64,000 nt of DNA, from assembly GCA_008107755.1 (NCBI GenBank), contig VIRH01000105.1, forward strand, positions 1-64,000, read 5' to 3'. Numbering within the stretch: position 1 is the first letter of the stretch; each line of letters opens with the position of its first letter. Below are positions 17,273 to 26,650 of this stretch, one piece after another. A program made the translations under genes and the position numbers. The notes beneath the pieces are model-generated. The model searched no databases, had not been told where the DNA came from, and saw only the letters and a program-made list of their open reading frames with translations. Origin of the DNA: Rhodobacterales bacterium. GTDB taxonomy: Bacteria > Pseudomonadota > Alphaproteobacteria > Rhizobiales > Stappiaceae.

Positions 17273-18864
17273 CAAAGCTTGGTGTCCTGCATTCGATCGC
17301 GGTTTACTGATTGCTGCGGTCGACGTTGCCGCATACCCACAACGTTGTCCGGCCGGCCGAGCTTCGCCGCGTCATCGATCACACCATAACGGCCGCGATG
17401 CCCCAGGCAGACATATTGCAAGGCGTCATGCGGGTGCGAATACATGTTTTTCTTGACCGCCAGGACATCGGTTTCGCCCGCGCTGGCCTGCTTGGTAAGC
17501 TTATAGTGCGCCGCGAAACCACCAATGATCATGTCATTGCCTGGATCGATCTGCATGCGTTCGGTATTGCCGTCGATTGGGGCGCCCAGGTACCAGCGCA
17601 CCGCATCATGACGGATCGACGGCTCATTCGAAGGCGCCGGCATAATGTTGAGCGTCAGGGCACGAGCTACCGTTTCCATGAAACTCAGTTCATCGTTTTG
17701 CTTGTCAGCCCCCCAGAATGCAGACGGATCCGCCCAGGCTTCCGAGATCGGAAAGCCCGCGAAGTCCTTCAGAAGAACTTCCAGGATCATCTCCGAGAAC
17801 CTGGACGCCCCGGTGCCCGGCTGCGCGCAGATCTCGCGCAGGATCAAAAGCTGGCCGTTCGGCAGAAACTGGACGATAACGGCCGCAGGACAGCCGCCGG
17901 CGTCCAGGCCAATGGCAATCGGGAGGCCCTCACGCGGCAGAAGACGGCCGCTTGCCCGGTGCCGGCGCAGGTTGAATTCCGGATAGACCGGCTTTCCGTC
18001 GCGGGCATATCCGAATTCGCTGTGAACGAGCCGCTGCGTGTCGTATTCGGTCTGCGTTGCCAGCTCTAGCTCATAGGAGGAACGCGGCTTGCCCACACGG
18101 TTTTCGGCCTCTGCGGTCAGGCCGCCCGGTTGCCAGAAGAAATTGAAGCCCGGTTTCTTTTCCTTGACGTGGTACTTGTAGACCCAGTTTCCGAGATCGG
18201 GCGGGTTGCAGTCGCACCAGACCATGCGCGGCAAGATGATTTCCCCCGGTTCCCAGGTCATCCCCATCAGCTCGAAAGCCTTCCGCCCGTCCTTGGAAAC
18301 CCGCTCCAGTTCGGACGGTGCGATCATGTCCACGGAAGGATAACGGCCGGTCCGTTGGAGCATGAGCGACGGAACGCGCTCGTTCAGCATGTCGCACTCG
18401 TTCAGCCAGGCGGCCGTGACCTGATAGCCCTTGATGAACTTCTCGATGTTTTCATCGCCGATGGCGCCGGTTTGCATCTCGAAATCGATCTTGATCTCGC
18501 CGGCGCCGGGCCGGTTCGCCTTCCATTGCAGCCGATGCTTGACCGGCCGGTCCTGGCCGCCCTCGTAATGGACCGTGAAGGGATGATCTTTCGGGAAGGC
18601 ATCGTGCCAGCTATCCAGGGCGGTACGAGCGAAATCGCGGTAGGTGTCGCGGATACAGGCCACGCGCACACGCACCCAGCCATCTTTGCAAACGGGCAGA
18701 TATTCCGCCGCCAGCTTCGGCCCCTTGTAGACCGAGGCAACGGTCTTCCCGGAACCCGCCGGCCCCATGATCGTGTCAATCGGCCCGAGCGAATTGAGGA
18801 ACGCCGCCCCCACCGGCCCGGGCGGCTTGTACCTCTGAAAGTCAATTGCGGGTTTTTCACCCAT
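17269..18864 (-). CDS. Terminase large subunit, 531 aa
   Basis: The DNA-packaging motor. The N-terminal ATPase has the Walker A motif GPAGSGKT at ~33-40 and a Walker B-like VTAAWLNECD near 150-160. The C-terminal nuclease has IAIGLDAGG (first acidic residue) near 320, and further acidic residues in EAWADPSAFWG and SHPHDALQYVC. The length is usual for this family. In T7 the terminase genes come after the tail fibre; here they open the late operon. A 380-bp gap separates it from the small-subunit gene. Confidence 0.92.
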   Translation of the reverse strand: MGEKPAIDFQRYKPPGPVGAAFLNSLGPIDTIMGPAGSGKTVASVYKGPKLAAEYLPVCKDGWVRVRVACIRDTYRDFARTALDSWHDAFPKDHPFTVHYEGGQDRPVKHRLQWKANRPGAGEIKIDFEMQTGAIGDENIEKFIKGYQVTAAWLNECDMLNERVPSLMLQRTGRYPSVDMIAPSELERVSKDGRKAFELMGMTWEPGEIILPRMVWCDCNPPDLGNWVYKYHVKEKKPGFNFFWQPGGLTAEAENRVGKPRSSYELELATQTEYDTQRLVHSEFGYARDGKPVYPEFNLRRHRASGRLLPREGLPIAIGLDAGGCPAAVIVQFLPNGQLLILREICAQPGTGASRFSEMILEVLLKDFAGFPISEAWADPSAFWGADKQNDELSFMETVARALTLNIMPAPSNEPSIRHDAVRWYLGAPIDGNTERMQIDPGNDMIIGGFAAHYKLTKQASAGETDVLAVKKNMYSHPHDALQYVCLGHRGRYGVIDDAAKLGRPDNVVGMRQRRPQQSVNRDRMQDTKLW

Positions 18865-19244
18865 TCCCGGCTCCCTAAAACCGCGCCGCGCACCCCGCGC
18901 CCGCGTTCCCGAGCCCTAGGATGGCCGCGCGACAAACCAGTTCAGTGCTCGCCAGGGCGAACAGATTGGAAAAGGCCGTGTGTGTGAGGACGCACTCCCC
19001 CGGGGAGGGGCGCGGATTTGATTTTTGAAGGCCGGGATCCGGACGGCGCGGCCTGGACGGAAGGCACCCCCGGGGGGCGCGACCAGGCTGGCGGATCCGC
19101 CGACCAAAACCGGCCGAGCTGGAAACCGCCTCGACCTGCCCCACTGATTTTCAATCAGCGGATCGAGCGGGATTTATTCAATGATATCAGAATGATAGCA
19201 ATTTCGTGCGACCACGGATCGCAGGTCGCACGAAGGTCGGAAAC
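18865..19244 (-). other. Non-coding spacer between the terminase genes
   Basis: No credible gene. It holds a GC-rich element twice, CCCCCGGGGAGGGGCGCG at 18997-19014 and CCCCCGGGGGGCGCG at 19067-19081. It also has a small hairpin CTGATT-TTC-AATCAG at 19144-19158 and the 10-bp inverted repeat at 19204-19233. Its place between terS and terL makes it a candidate packaging or recognition site; this is inference. Confidence 0.45.
19204..19233. promoter_or_regulatory. 10-bp perfect inverted repeat after terS
   Basis: TCGTGCGACC and GGTCGCACGA are separated by 10 nt, 11 bases downstream of the terS stop. No T-run follows on either strand. The GTGCGAC/GTCGCAC core is the same as in the repeats beside the attachment site at 36940-36976, so one protein may bind both. 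Confidence 0.5.
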
Positions 19245-19904
19245 CTAAGTGTCTGATTTATCATCACTTTCGGCAACCGTTCCGGTAATCGACATGAAGC
19301 CGTCATTGCTGCCCTTGGAAGGCGCAAACCCGCCGTTGTCGATGATCAGGACGTGCAGGTTCTCGGTCCGCTTGATTTCCTCGGTCGGCCGCTTGCTCTC
19401 AAAATACGGCATCAGCTCGACGTTGGCCTTGCGGATCAGCTCCAGCGCCTCGGCAGGCGTACAGCTCGCCTCGACCAGCTCGCCCTTGCGCGGCCCGCTC
19501 TTTGCCGTGTACGGCCGCGACAGCTCGGCCGCCAGCTTGTGCGGATCGGCGTTCGCCAGGTCGGCCAGGTTCAAGCCCGGGTGTCGATAGCCCATCCGGA
19601 GCAACGTATCCCGAAACTGTTGATTTGCCTTGTTTTTCGATCCCCTTGGCCTCCCGCGCCCTTTGTTTTCCGCGAAAGTTTCCGCGACATGCGCGACAGG
19701 CCCGGAGAACAGCGAAGGCTCATCATCGAACAGATCGGAAGGCTCCGGATCGGCTTCCGGCTGGATCTGCCCGGCCAGGTCATCGAGCGCGGCCTGGGCG
19801 AAGGCGGTCTGATCGCCGACCTTGGCGGATTTCTCGGCATCCGGCTCCAGGCCGCGCGGTGTGTGTGCCCCTGCAATCGTCTCGTTTCGGTCATCGTCAG
19901 CCAT
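19245..19904 (-). CDS. Terminase small subunit-like protein, 219 aa
   Basis: Contains GRGRPRGSKNKANQQFRDTL, a basic AT-hook-like entry into a helical domain, then NLADLANADPHKLAAELSRP and SCTPAEALELIRKANVELMP. This plan is found in small terminase-like proteins of podophages. The N-terminal ~90 residues are acidic and probably flexible. It lies upstream of the large subunit. I prefer ATG at 19904, preceded by GGGGATC, over ATG at 19922, which lacks an RBS. DNA recognition for packaging is the expected role. Confidence 0.7.
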   Translation of the reverse strand: MADDDRNETIAGAHTPRGLEPDAEKSAKVGDQTAFAQAALDDLAGQIQPEADPEPSDLFDDEPSLFSGPVAHVAETFAENKGRGRPRGSKNKANQQFRDTLLRMGYRHPGLNLADLANADPHKLAAELSRPYTAKSGPRKGELVEASCTPAEALELIRKANVELMPYFESKRPTEEIKRTENLHVLIIDNGGFAPSKGSNDGFMSITGTVAESDDKSDT

Positions 19905-19932
19905 CGCCGATTTGATCCCCATTTGTTTATTC

Positions 19933-20180
19933 GGTTAGATCGCGGGCGACAGATCCGGCCGTTTCTAACCGCAACCTAACCGAGAAAACCCAATGAATTC
20001 AGGAATATAATTCCACGGGTTAGAAGTTAGAGGGTTAGGAATTCCTGCGTGTATGCGCGCGCGCGCGTTCAAGAGTTTCTCCTAACCGTTCCAACCGGCT
20101 AACCGCATTCCATACCTCATTGTTTTGATTGATATTTTCCGGTTAGAAACGCTTCTAACCGCTTCTAACCGCTTCTAACC
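19933..20180. repeat. Iteron-like cluster of TTCTAACC sites
   Basis: About eleven copies of TTCTAACC/GGTTAGAA or one-mismatch variants lie near 19933, 19963, 19974, 20018, 20033, 20080, 20097, 20141, 20153, 20163 and 20173. The last three are exact 10-bp direct repeats of GCTTCTAACC (20151-20180), one per helical turn, and the first pairs with GGTTAGAA at 20141 as an inverted repeat. An alternating GC run (20055-20068) lies inside the cluster. It may be a replication origin, a packaging site or an operator upstream of terS. Confidence 0.75.
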
Positions 20181-20239
20181 GGCTGGCCGGATCCAGGCCG
20201 CGCCAGCCGCAAATCACAGCCTCACACGCTCCCCCGGGC

Positions 20240-20531
20240 GTTAAGTGTCCGCGCCGACACTGACCAGGCCACACGGTCAGGCTGAAGACGCGCGAATGCA
20301 CGGCTTTGTCGCCCCTATCCACATCGGCGCGGACTCCGCTTAAGCCCAACCGGGCGCGGGTAGAAATCAATTAAATGCGGTGCCGAATTCTCAAGGTATT
20401 TACTGGCAAGGAAGCCGGGCACGGGATCGATTGCTGACTCAAAGCTGGAAGTTTTCGAACTTTAGGCGTGAAGACTCGAAGAACACTCGTTAGGTTGTGG
20501 CCTCTTACCCGCCTTTTCATCTGGTGCATTC
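20240..20531. other. Gap between iteron cluster and mod
   Basis: No gene is seen. The minus strand has CACTTAAC at 20240-20247, which could serve the late operon. The right part (20340-20531) is AT-richer and should hold the mod promoter, but I cannot pick one out with confidence. Confidence 0.35.
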
Positions 20532-23500
20532 ATGTCCGATAGCCTTTCCGATCTCATCCTTTCTCTCACGCCTGAAGACGGTTCCTCTATCGGCAACGGC
20601 GCGTTGGTCGCGCTCCTCCGCGAGCAACTGCCTAATTTGACCGAGGAAGAATACGAGGCGGCACGGGACGAATTGATTGAAGAGGGACTGCTGGAGCGCG
20701 GCCGTGGGCGTGGAGGCTCCGTGTTCCGGAATATCCATTCTGCCGAGGACGAAGATGAGACTGAGGAAAACGACGAGGACTTCGAACTCGCACCGACAGA
20801 CGAACCTACTCCCCGACAGCGAAAGGCAAGCGCAAAAAAGAAACCTGCCCGCAGGTCGAACGGGGCTGTCCAGGTTCTCAGTTACCGCCATAAGGAAAGC
20901 CGGGTGAACAACCCGGAAGTTGGCATGGTCCATGCGGATACTGATCCGGATGGAGAAAAAACCTCATGGGCCTATGACCCGCATCTGGATCCGGTCCTGA
21001 ATTTCGACAGCGCCCGCGCCGGGGTTGAACGGCTGATCGAAAACGCACTCGCGTCGGAAGATCCGGACCGGATGAAAGAGGCGCTGACGGAGCTCAAAAG
21101 ACTTCAGACTCCGTATCTGAACTGGACCGGCAAAGCGGAAAAAACCAGCTTCGAGGTCGACACGGTCTCCCTCCATGTTCATGAGCGAGTGGATCCCGCA
21201 ACGATCCTCGCAAACGCGGCAAAACGGTTTAAGGGAAAAGACGGCGCAGCGCAGTGGCAGCAAGCGGACCTGTTTGCCGCACCGTTCGAAAATCTGCCGC
21301 TGAGACAGGCGCTGGATTTCTATCATCATGAAAAAGGCTGGTCCAACCGCCTGGTGGCTGGTGACTCCCTCCTTGTGATGAACTCGCTGCTCACCAAGGA
21401 GAGCATGGGCGGCAAGGTCCAGATGATCTATATCGACCCTCCCTACGGCATCAAATATGGGTCAAACTTCCAGCCCTTCACAAACAAACGCGACGTCAAG
21501 GACCGCTCGGATCAAGATCTCACCCAGGAACCGGAAATGATCAAGGCGTTCCGGGACACCTGGGAGTTGGGCATCCATTCATACCTCACCTATCTCCGTG
21601 ACCGGCTGATTCTTTCGCGAGAACTAGTGACGGACACTGGGTCCGTGTTCGTGCAGATTTCGGATGAAAACCTGCACCATGTTCGCGAAATGATGGACGA
21701 GATTTTCGGTGTTGAAAACTTCGTGGGTATCATTTCGTTCCGAAAGACCACTGGGCAGGCTGGAAACTTCTTACCCGACACGAATGATTACATCGTCTGG
21801 TATGCGCGGGAGAAAGACGCCGCAAAGTTCAATGTGGTGTATCAAGAGCGGGAGGGTTTCGGCTGGGTGAACTACGATTTCATCCGGCACGATGAGGTTG
21901 CCTTCCGAAAGATGACGAAAGCTGAGAAAAACAATCAAGAAAAGTTGCCAAAGAGTGCCATCATTTACCGGCGCTCGCCGCTGACCTCAGCTTCCAGCAG
22001 CGAATCAACATTGATGCCTTTTGACGCGTTCGGTCAAAGATTCAAACCAGGAAAAGGGGGCTGGAAGACGAATTCTGAAGGGCTGTGCAAGCTTCATCGC
22101 AGCGGGCGATTGGAAAGCTATGGAAGCACCCTCGCTTTCCGTCGATACACAAACGACTTCCCGTTCTTTCCCTACTCGAACAATTGGACGGACACTGCGA
22201 GCGGAGGATATGGCGCAGACAAGACATACGTGGTCCAGACAAACGCAAAGGTCATTGAACGCTGCCTCCTGATGACCACTGACCCAGGCGACTTGGTGCT
22301 TGATCCAACGTGTGGCTCAGGCACAACTGCATTCGCTGCCGAAAAATGGGGGCGGCGCTGGATCACCTGCGATACCTCGCGTGTCGCAATCACGCTCGCC
22401 AAGCAGCGGCTGATGACCGCCAGTTTTGACTACTATGCGTTACGCTACAGCCAAGAAGGCCTGAAAGGCGGCTTCGACTACGAAACCGTGCCGCATATCA
22501 CGTTGAAAAGCATTGCCAACAATCCAGACATCGACACGATCTACGACGAGGATCATCCCAAGATCGAGGCGGCACGGAACGGTCTGAATGCTGCACTGAC
22601 CTCCACCCCGCCGAAGCCGCTCAAACCAACGCAAGGTGTGCGCAAGGGCAAGCCTGTGGACTTCACCAAGGGAGAGACCCTGCACGAATGGGAAGTACCC
22701 TTCGATTGGCCGGATGACTGGCCAGAGGCCGCACGCGCATCGTTCGATGCCTTCCATGCTGCCCGGCGCTCCATGCAGCGCCGCATGGACCAATCCATCG
22801 CCGATCATGCCGAGCAGGAAACGCTTTACGACAAGCCTCGGGTGGACACCTCGAAACGTCGCATTTGCGGCCCCTTCTCCGTCGAGGCCGTGCCTGCCCC
22901 AACAGTCCTGTCCCTCGACGAAAACTTCGGTCCGGAAGAAGCCGACGCGAGCATCGCACGCACTGGAGAGACGTCACGCCAGTCACTTTGGCGCGATGAA
23001 CTTCTGAAAACAGGCGTGCGGGGCAAGGGTGGCAACATGATGCACTTTGCCGAATTCGAAACCTTGCCGTCAACAAGGTACCTGCATGCCAGCGGTTCAT
23101 TGGCTGATACGGGTGAACGGGTCGTTGTGAGCTTCGGTCCGGAACACGCGGCGCTGGAACAGCGTCAGGTGGAAGAAGCCATGAATGAAGCCTACGCGCT
23201 GATGCCAAAGCCCAAGTACCTGCTCTTCTGTGCATTCACATTCGATCCGGAAGCGGCGAAGGACATCGATGAGATGAATGTTCCGGGCATGACGTTCCTG
23301 AAGGTCCAGATGAACACCGATCTCCTGACCGAGGACCTGAAAAAGAAGCGTGCTTCCAACGAGAGTTTCTGGCTGATGGGCCAGCCGGAAGTCGAATTGC
23401 GCAAGCGCGACGACGATCTGTGGGAGGTCGAGGTTCATGGCTTCGATTATTTCAATCCCAAGTCCGGAGAAATCGAAAGCGGCGGCAAGAAGCAGATCGC

Positions 23501-23756
23501 TATGTGGTCTCTTGATACCGACTACGATCAGCGCTCACTTATGCCGCATCAGGTGTTCTTCCCCATGGCGGACAGCAAAGGCGGCTGGAACCGCCTGAAA
23601 CAGACTGTGCGAGCTGAACTAGACGAAGACCTGCTTGAACAGTTTCACGGGGCTGTCTCCCTTCCCTTCGAGGCAGGAGACAACAAGCGGATTGCGGTCA
23701 AGATCGTCGACGACCGGGGGATTGAATCCCTCAAGATCGTGCCTCTGGAGGGCTGA
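20532..23756 (+). CDS. mod: Type III restriction-modification DNA methyltransferase (Mod), 1074 aa
   Basis: The methylation and recognition subunit of a type III system. The catalytic motif DPPY is in MIYIDPPYGIKYG (~residues 298-310), and the SAM-binding motif is in DPTCGSGTTAFAAEKWGRRW (~590-610), the beta-class order used by Mod proteins. The protein is longer than most Mods (~600-700 aa). The first ~75 residues look like a winged helix ending GLLERGRGRGGSVF, and ~400 residues follow the SAM motif. Res begins 3 nt after the stop. The pair is on the plus strand, against all surrounding phage genes, and has somewhat lower GC. Target sequence is unknown. It would methylate host and prophage DNA. 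Confidence 0.88.
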   Translation: MSDSLSDLILSLTPEDGSSIGNGALVALLREQLPNLTEEEYEAARDELIEEGLLERGRGRGGSVFRNIHSAEDEDETEENDEDFELAPTDEPTPRQRKASAKKKPARRSNGAVQVLSYRHKESRVNNPEVGMVHADTDPDGEKTSWAYDPHLDPVLNFDSARAGVERLIENALASEDPDRMKEALTELKRLQTPYLNWTGKAEKTSFEVDTVSLHVHERVDPATILANAAKRFKGKDGAAQWQQADLFAAPFENLPLRQALDFYHHEKGWSNRLVAGDSLLVMNSLLTKESMGGKVQMIYIDPPYGIKYGSNFQPFTNKRDVKDRSDQDLTQEPEMIKAFRDTWELGIHSYLTYLRDRLILSRELVTDTGSVFVQISDENLHHVREMMDEIFGVENFVGIISFRKTTGQAGNFLPDTNDYIVWYAREKDAAKFNVVYQEREGFGWVNYDFIRHDEVAFRKMTKAEKNNQEKLPKSAIIYRRSPLTSASSSESTLMPFDAFGQRFKPGKGGWKTNSEGLCKLHRSGRLESYGSTLAFRRYTNDFPFFPYSNNWTDTASGGYGADKTYVVQTNAKVIERCLLMTTDPGDLVLDPTCGSGTTAFAAEKWGRRWITCDTSRVAITLAKQRLMTASFDYYALRYSQEGLKGGFDYETVPHITLKSIANNPDIDTIYDEDHPKIEAARNGLNAALTSTPPKPLKPTQGVRKGKPVDFTKGETLHEWEVPFDWPDDWPEAARASFDAFHAARRSMQRRMDQSIADHAEQETLYDKPRVDTSKRRICGPFSVEAVPAPTVLSLDENFGPEEADASIARTGETSRQSLWRDELLKTGVRGKGGNMMHFAEFETLPSTRYLHASGSLADTGERVVVSFGPEHAALEQRQVEEAMNEAYALMPKPKYLLFCAFTFDPEAAKDIDEMNVPGMTFLKVQMNTDLLTEDLKKKRASNESFWLMGQPEVELRKRDDDLWEVEVHGFDYFNPKSGEIESGGKKQIAMWSLDTDYDQRSLMPHQVFFPMADSKGGWNRLKQTVRAELDEDLLEQFHGAVSLPFEAGDNKRIAVKIVDDRGIESLKIVPLEG

Positions 23757-23759
23757 GGC

Positions 23760-26537
23760 ATGTCACTGATCATCAACAGGCCGTGGGAGCGGCCGGTACA
23801 GCATTGGGTCGAAGGCAAGGGCGGCAAGCTGGAAATCAAACCGGAACGGCGCCCCGCCAGCTACGAGGTTTTTGACGCGCGGAACAACACCAAGCGGACC
23901 GAAGTGCTGGATATGGTCAACACGATCCGCACGCGTGTCGATCAGTGGCGCGATGACGGCTATCCAGGCATCACCATTGTGACCCGCAAGCTTCTGGAAC
24001 ACTGGCACGATGAGACGGCGCGTCAGCACCCCTTCTATTTCTGCCAACTCGAAGCCATCGAAACCCTGATCTGGTGGGTCGAAGGGGCAGAAGCCTACAA
24101 GCAAGGCGTCCATATTCCAGGCGACGGCGGCCCGTGGGAGCGGCTCTGCAACAAGATGGCCACCGGATCGGGAAAAACCACCGTGATGGCCATGATCATC
24201 ACATGGCAGGTTCTCAATGCGCTGACCTATCCAAAGCGGACCAAAGAATTCAGCCGTGTGGTTTTTATCGTCGCGCCGGGCTTGACCGTCAAAGGCCGTT
24301 TGCAAGTGCTGATGCCAAGCGAAGGAAGTTACTACGACGAGTTCAATCTATGCCCATCGGAGGCCTTGCGGCAGAAGCTGAACCAGGCGGAAATCCTGAT
24401 TGATAACTGGCACAGTCTTATGCCGTTAAAGGATGTGCAGCGCTCGGTCGTGAAAAAGGGCAAGGAATCCGACGAAACTTACGCCCGACGGGTTCTGGGG
24501 AAATTATCCAGCTACAAGGACATCATCGTTATCAACGATGAAGCCCATCACGCCTATCGCAAGCCACCTGAACTCAAGATTTCCAAAAAGGAAGCTGAAG
24601 AGCAAGGCATAGATCTTGACGAGGCAACCCGCTGGATCGAGGGGCTGGACCGGATCCACAAGACCCGCAGGATCAACCGATGCTTCGATCTCTCTGCAAC
24701 CCCCTTCGCACCGACGGGCAAGAAGAGCACCGATACGGCTCTGTTCGACTGGATCATCTCGGACTTCGGGCTGAACGACGCCATTGAAGCCGGTCTGGTC
24801 AAGACGCCACGAGTTGTGGTTCGCGATGATGCTGTTCCGGATGCAAGAACCTTGCGTTCAAGGCTCTATCACATCTATCGCGACGCATCCGTTTCCGAGG
24901 ATCTGAATCGAGCAAAGGCAGAACCGCACGAAGCTCTGCCCAAGCTCGTCCAGGACGCATATACGCTGCTTGGAGCCGACTGGCGGGAAGCTTATCGGCA
25001 GTGGCAGGAGGCTGGACACCACTCGCCGCCAGTGATGTTGACCGTCTGTAACCGCACCGAAACCGCGGCTCGTATAGAGCATTACTTCAATCAGGGTGAT
25101 GCCCATTGGCCGGAACTTCAGGCTCCGAACCGGACACTACGTGTCGATTCAAAGGTGCTCGATAAGGCAGAGATAGGGGAAGCCGCGACCTCGGACACGG
25201 CCTACGACAAGCGCCTCAAGGCGATTGTCGCAGCTGCGGATATTCCGGACACACGGAAAACGCTTCTCGACGCAATGAAGAAGGAAGAGTTGCTCCGGGA
25301 GATCATCGACAATGTCGGCAAGCGCGGTCAGGCAGGTCAGGATCTCCAGAACGTCATTTCAGTCGCGATGCTTTCGGAGGGCTGGGATGCCAAGAACGTA
25401 ACCCACATCATGGGATTGCGGGCATTCACCTCGCAGTTGCTCTGTGAGCAGGTTGTTGGGCGCGGGCTTCGACGCGTTTCCTACGACACCGACGAGAACG
25501 GCCTGTTCATTCCCGAATATGTAAACGTCTTCGGCGTGCCGCTCTCCATCTCGGAAACGGCAGAAGGTGGGGAAGCCCCACCGGCACCAAAACCGACAAC
25601 ACAGATCGAAGTGCTCGCAGATCGTTCGAGACTGGAAATCAGATGGCCGAATATTCTTCGCGTTGAAACCGTGACCAAGCCCCAACTGACCGTCGACTGG
25701 GGAACAGTCCCGCAGCTCGTTCTTGACCCCGCCAGCACGCCGATCAGCGCAGAACTTGCGCCCGCCCTCGGTGGCGCAACGGATTTAGGCAAGGTCACAG
25801 CGATTGACCTGGAAAAGCTCCCGGAGGGTTTCCGGCTGCAAAGGATCGTCTTTCAGGCCACCCGGAAGGCCTTCGCTGAATTGGGCCACGGGTTTTCTGG
25901 AACCCCGGACTATCTCGCCGCTCAGTTGGTGCGGATCATCGAAGCCTTCTTGCAATCCGATCGGCTGGACATCCCTTCCCTGTTTCATTCCGATCCGCTC
26001 CGCCGGCGAATTCTGATCGCTTTGAATATCGACCTTGTCGTTCAACATGTCCTGCGAGGTGTTTCAGAACAAAATACCGAAAGCCTTACGCCGATTTTTG
26101 ATGATGAGAACCCGATCGGATCCACCGGCCAGATGCGGACCTGGTACACAGCCAAGCCATGTGTATCAACAAACAAGTCGCATATCAGTCACGTGGTCGG
26201 GGATTCAGCATGGGAGGGGCATGCCGCCAACATATTGGAGCCCCGCAAGGATGTTGAAGCTTACGCCAAGAACGACCACCTCGGATTTCAGATCTATTAC
26301 ATGTGGGCAGGCTCCCGGAGACGTTATGTTCCGGATTTCCTGATCCGCTTGACGAACGGACAGACCCTGGCGCTGGAGATCAAGGGAACTGACAGCCCCC
26401 AGAACAAGGCAAAACGAGACGCCCTCTCCGAATGGGTGAAAGCGGTCAATTCGGCAGGTGGTTTTGGTCAGTGGGCATGGGATGTGGCATTTGCTCCAGA
26501 GCAGATCCACGATGTGATTAGCCGCCATGTGGTGTGA
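23760..26537 (+). CDS. res: Type III restriction endonuclease (Res), 925 aa
   Basis: SF2 helicase-nuclease partner of Mod. Motifs in order: Walker A ATGSGKTTVM (~135), DEAH in IVINDEAHHAYR (~255-266), LSATPFAP (~311), motif VI EQVVGRGLRR (~563-572), and a C-terminal PD-(D/E)xK nuclease with YVPDFLIRL and ALEIKG (~857-875). All parts needed for restriction are present and the frame is intact, so the system should be active. It needs Mod for target recognition. In a prophage it would cut unmethylated incoming DNA, as the EcoP1 system does for phage P1. It ends 114 bp before the convergent helicase gene. Confidence 0.9.
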   Translation: MSLIINRPWERPVQHWVEGKGGKLEIKPERRPASYEVFDARNNTKRTEVLDMVNTIRTRVDQWRDDGYPGITIVTRKLLEHWHDETARQHPFYFCQLEAIETLIWWVEGAEAYKQGVHIPGDGGPWERLCNKMATGSGKTTVMAMIITWQVLNALTYPKRTKEFSRVVFIVAPGLTVKGRLQVLMPSEGSYYDEFNLCPSEALRQKLNQAEILIDNWHSLMPLKDVQRSVVKKGKESDETYARRVLGKLSSYKDIIVINDEAHHAYRKPPELKISKKEAEEQGIDLDEATRWIEGLDRIHKTRRINRCFDLSATPFAPTGKKSTDTALFDWIISDFGLNDAIEAGLVKTPRVVVRDDAVPDARTLRSRLYHIYRDASVSEDLNRAKAEPHEALPKLVQDAYTLLGADWREAYRQWQEAGHHSPPVMLTVCNRTETAARIEHYFNQGDAHWPELQAPNRTLRVDSKVLDKAEIGEAATSDTAYDKRLKAIVAAADIPDTRKTLLDAMKKEELLREIIDNVGKRGQAGQDLQNVISVAMLSEGWDAKNVTHIMGLRAFTSQLLCEQVVGRGLRRVSYDTDENGLFIPEYVNVFGVPLSISETAEGGEAPPAPKPTTQIEVLADRSRLEIRWPNILRVETVTKPQLTVDWGTVPQLVLDPASTPISAELAPALGGATDLGKVTAIDLEKLPEGFRLQRIVFQATRKAFAELGHGFSGTPDYLAAQLVRIIEAFLQSDRLDIPSLFHSDPLRRRILIALNIDLVVQHVLRGVSEQNTESLTPIFDDENPIGSTGQMRTWYTAKPCVSTNKSHISHVVGDSAWEGHAANILEPRKDVEAYAKNDHLGFQIYYMWAGSRRRYVPDFLIRLTNGQTLALEIKGTDSPQNKAKRDALSEWVKAVNSAGGFGQWAWDVAFAPEQIHDVISRHVV

Positions 26538-26650
26538 GCCCTTCATCCAAAGGAAGCTTGCTGGTGGACAAATCAGTCTAGCAAATGTCTGGAACAGCTG
26601 TTCCTGAGACCTGTGCAGACCAATCCGTAAACAGCTCCAACCTCGCCTCC

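Noticed and set aside
18875-19154. Several short minus-strand frames between terL and terS
   Set aside because: Three overlapping frames, Arg/Pro-rich, no RBS; the region is better read as non-coding.
19204-19233. Intrinsic terminator after terS
   Set aside because: The stem is perfect but no T-run follows on either strand, so it was listed as a binding-site candidate.
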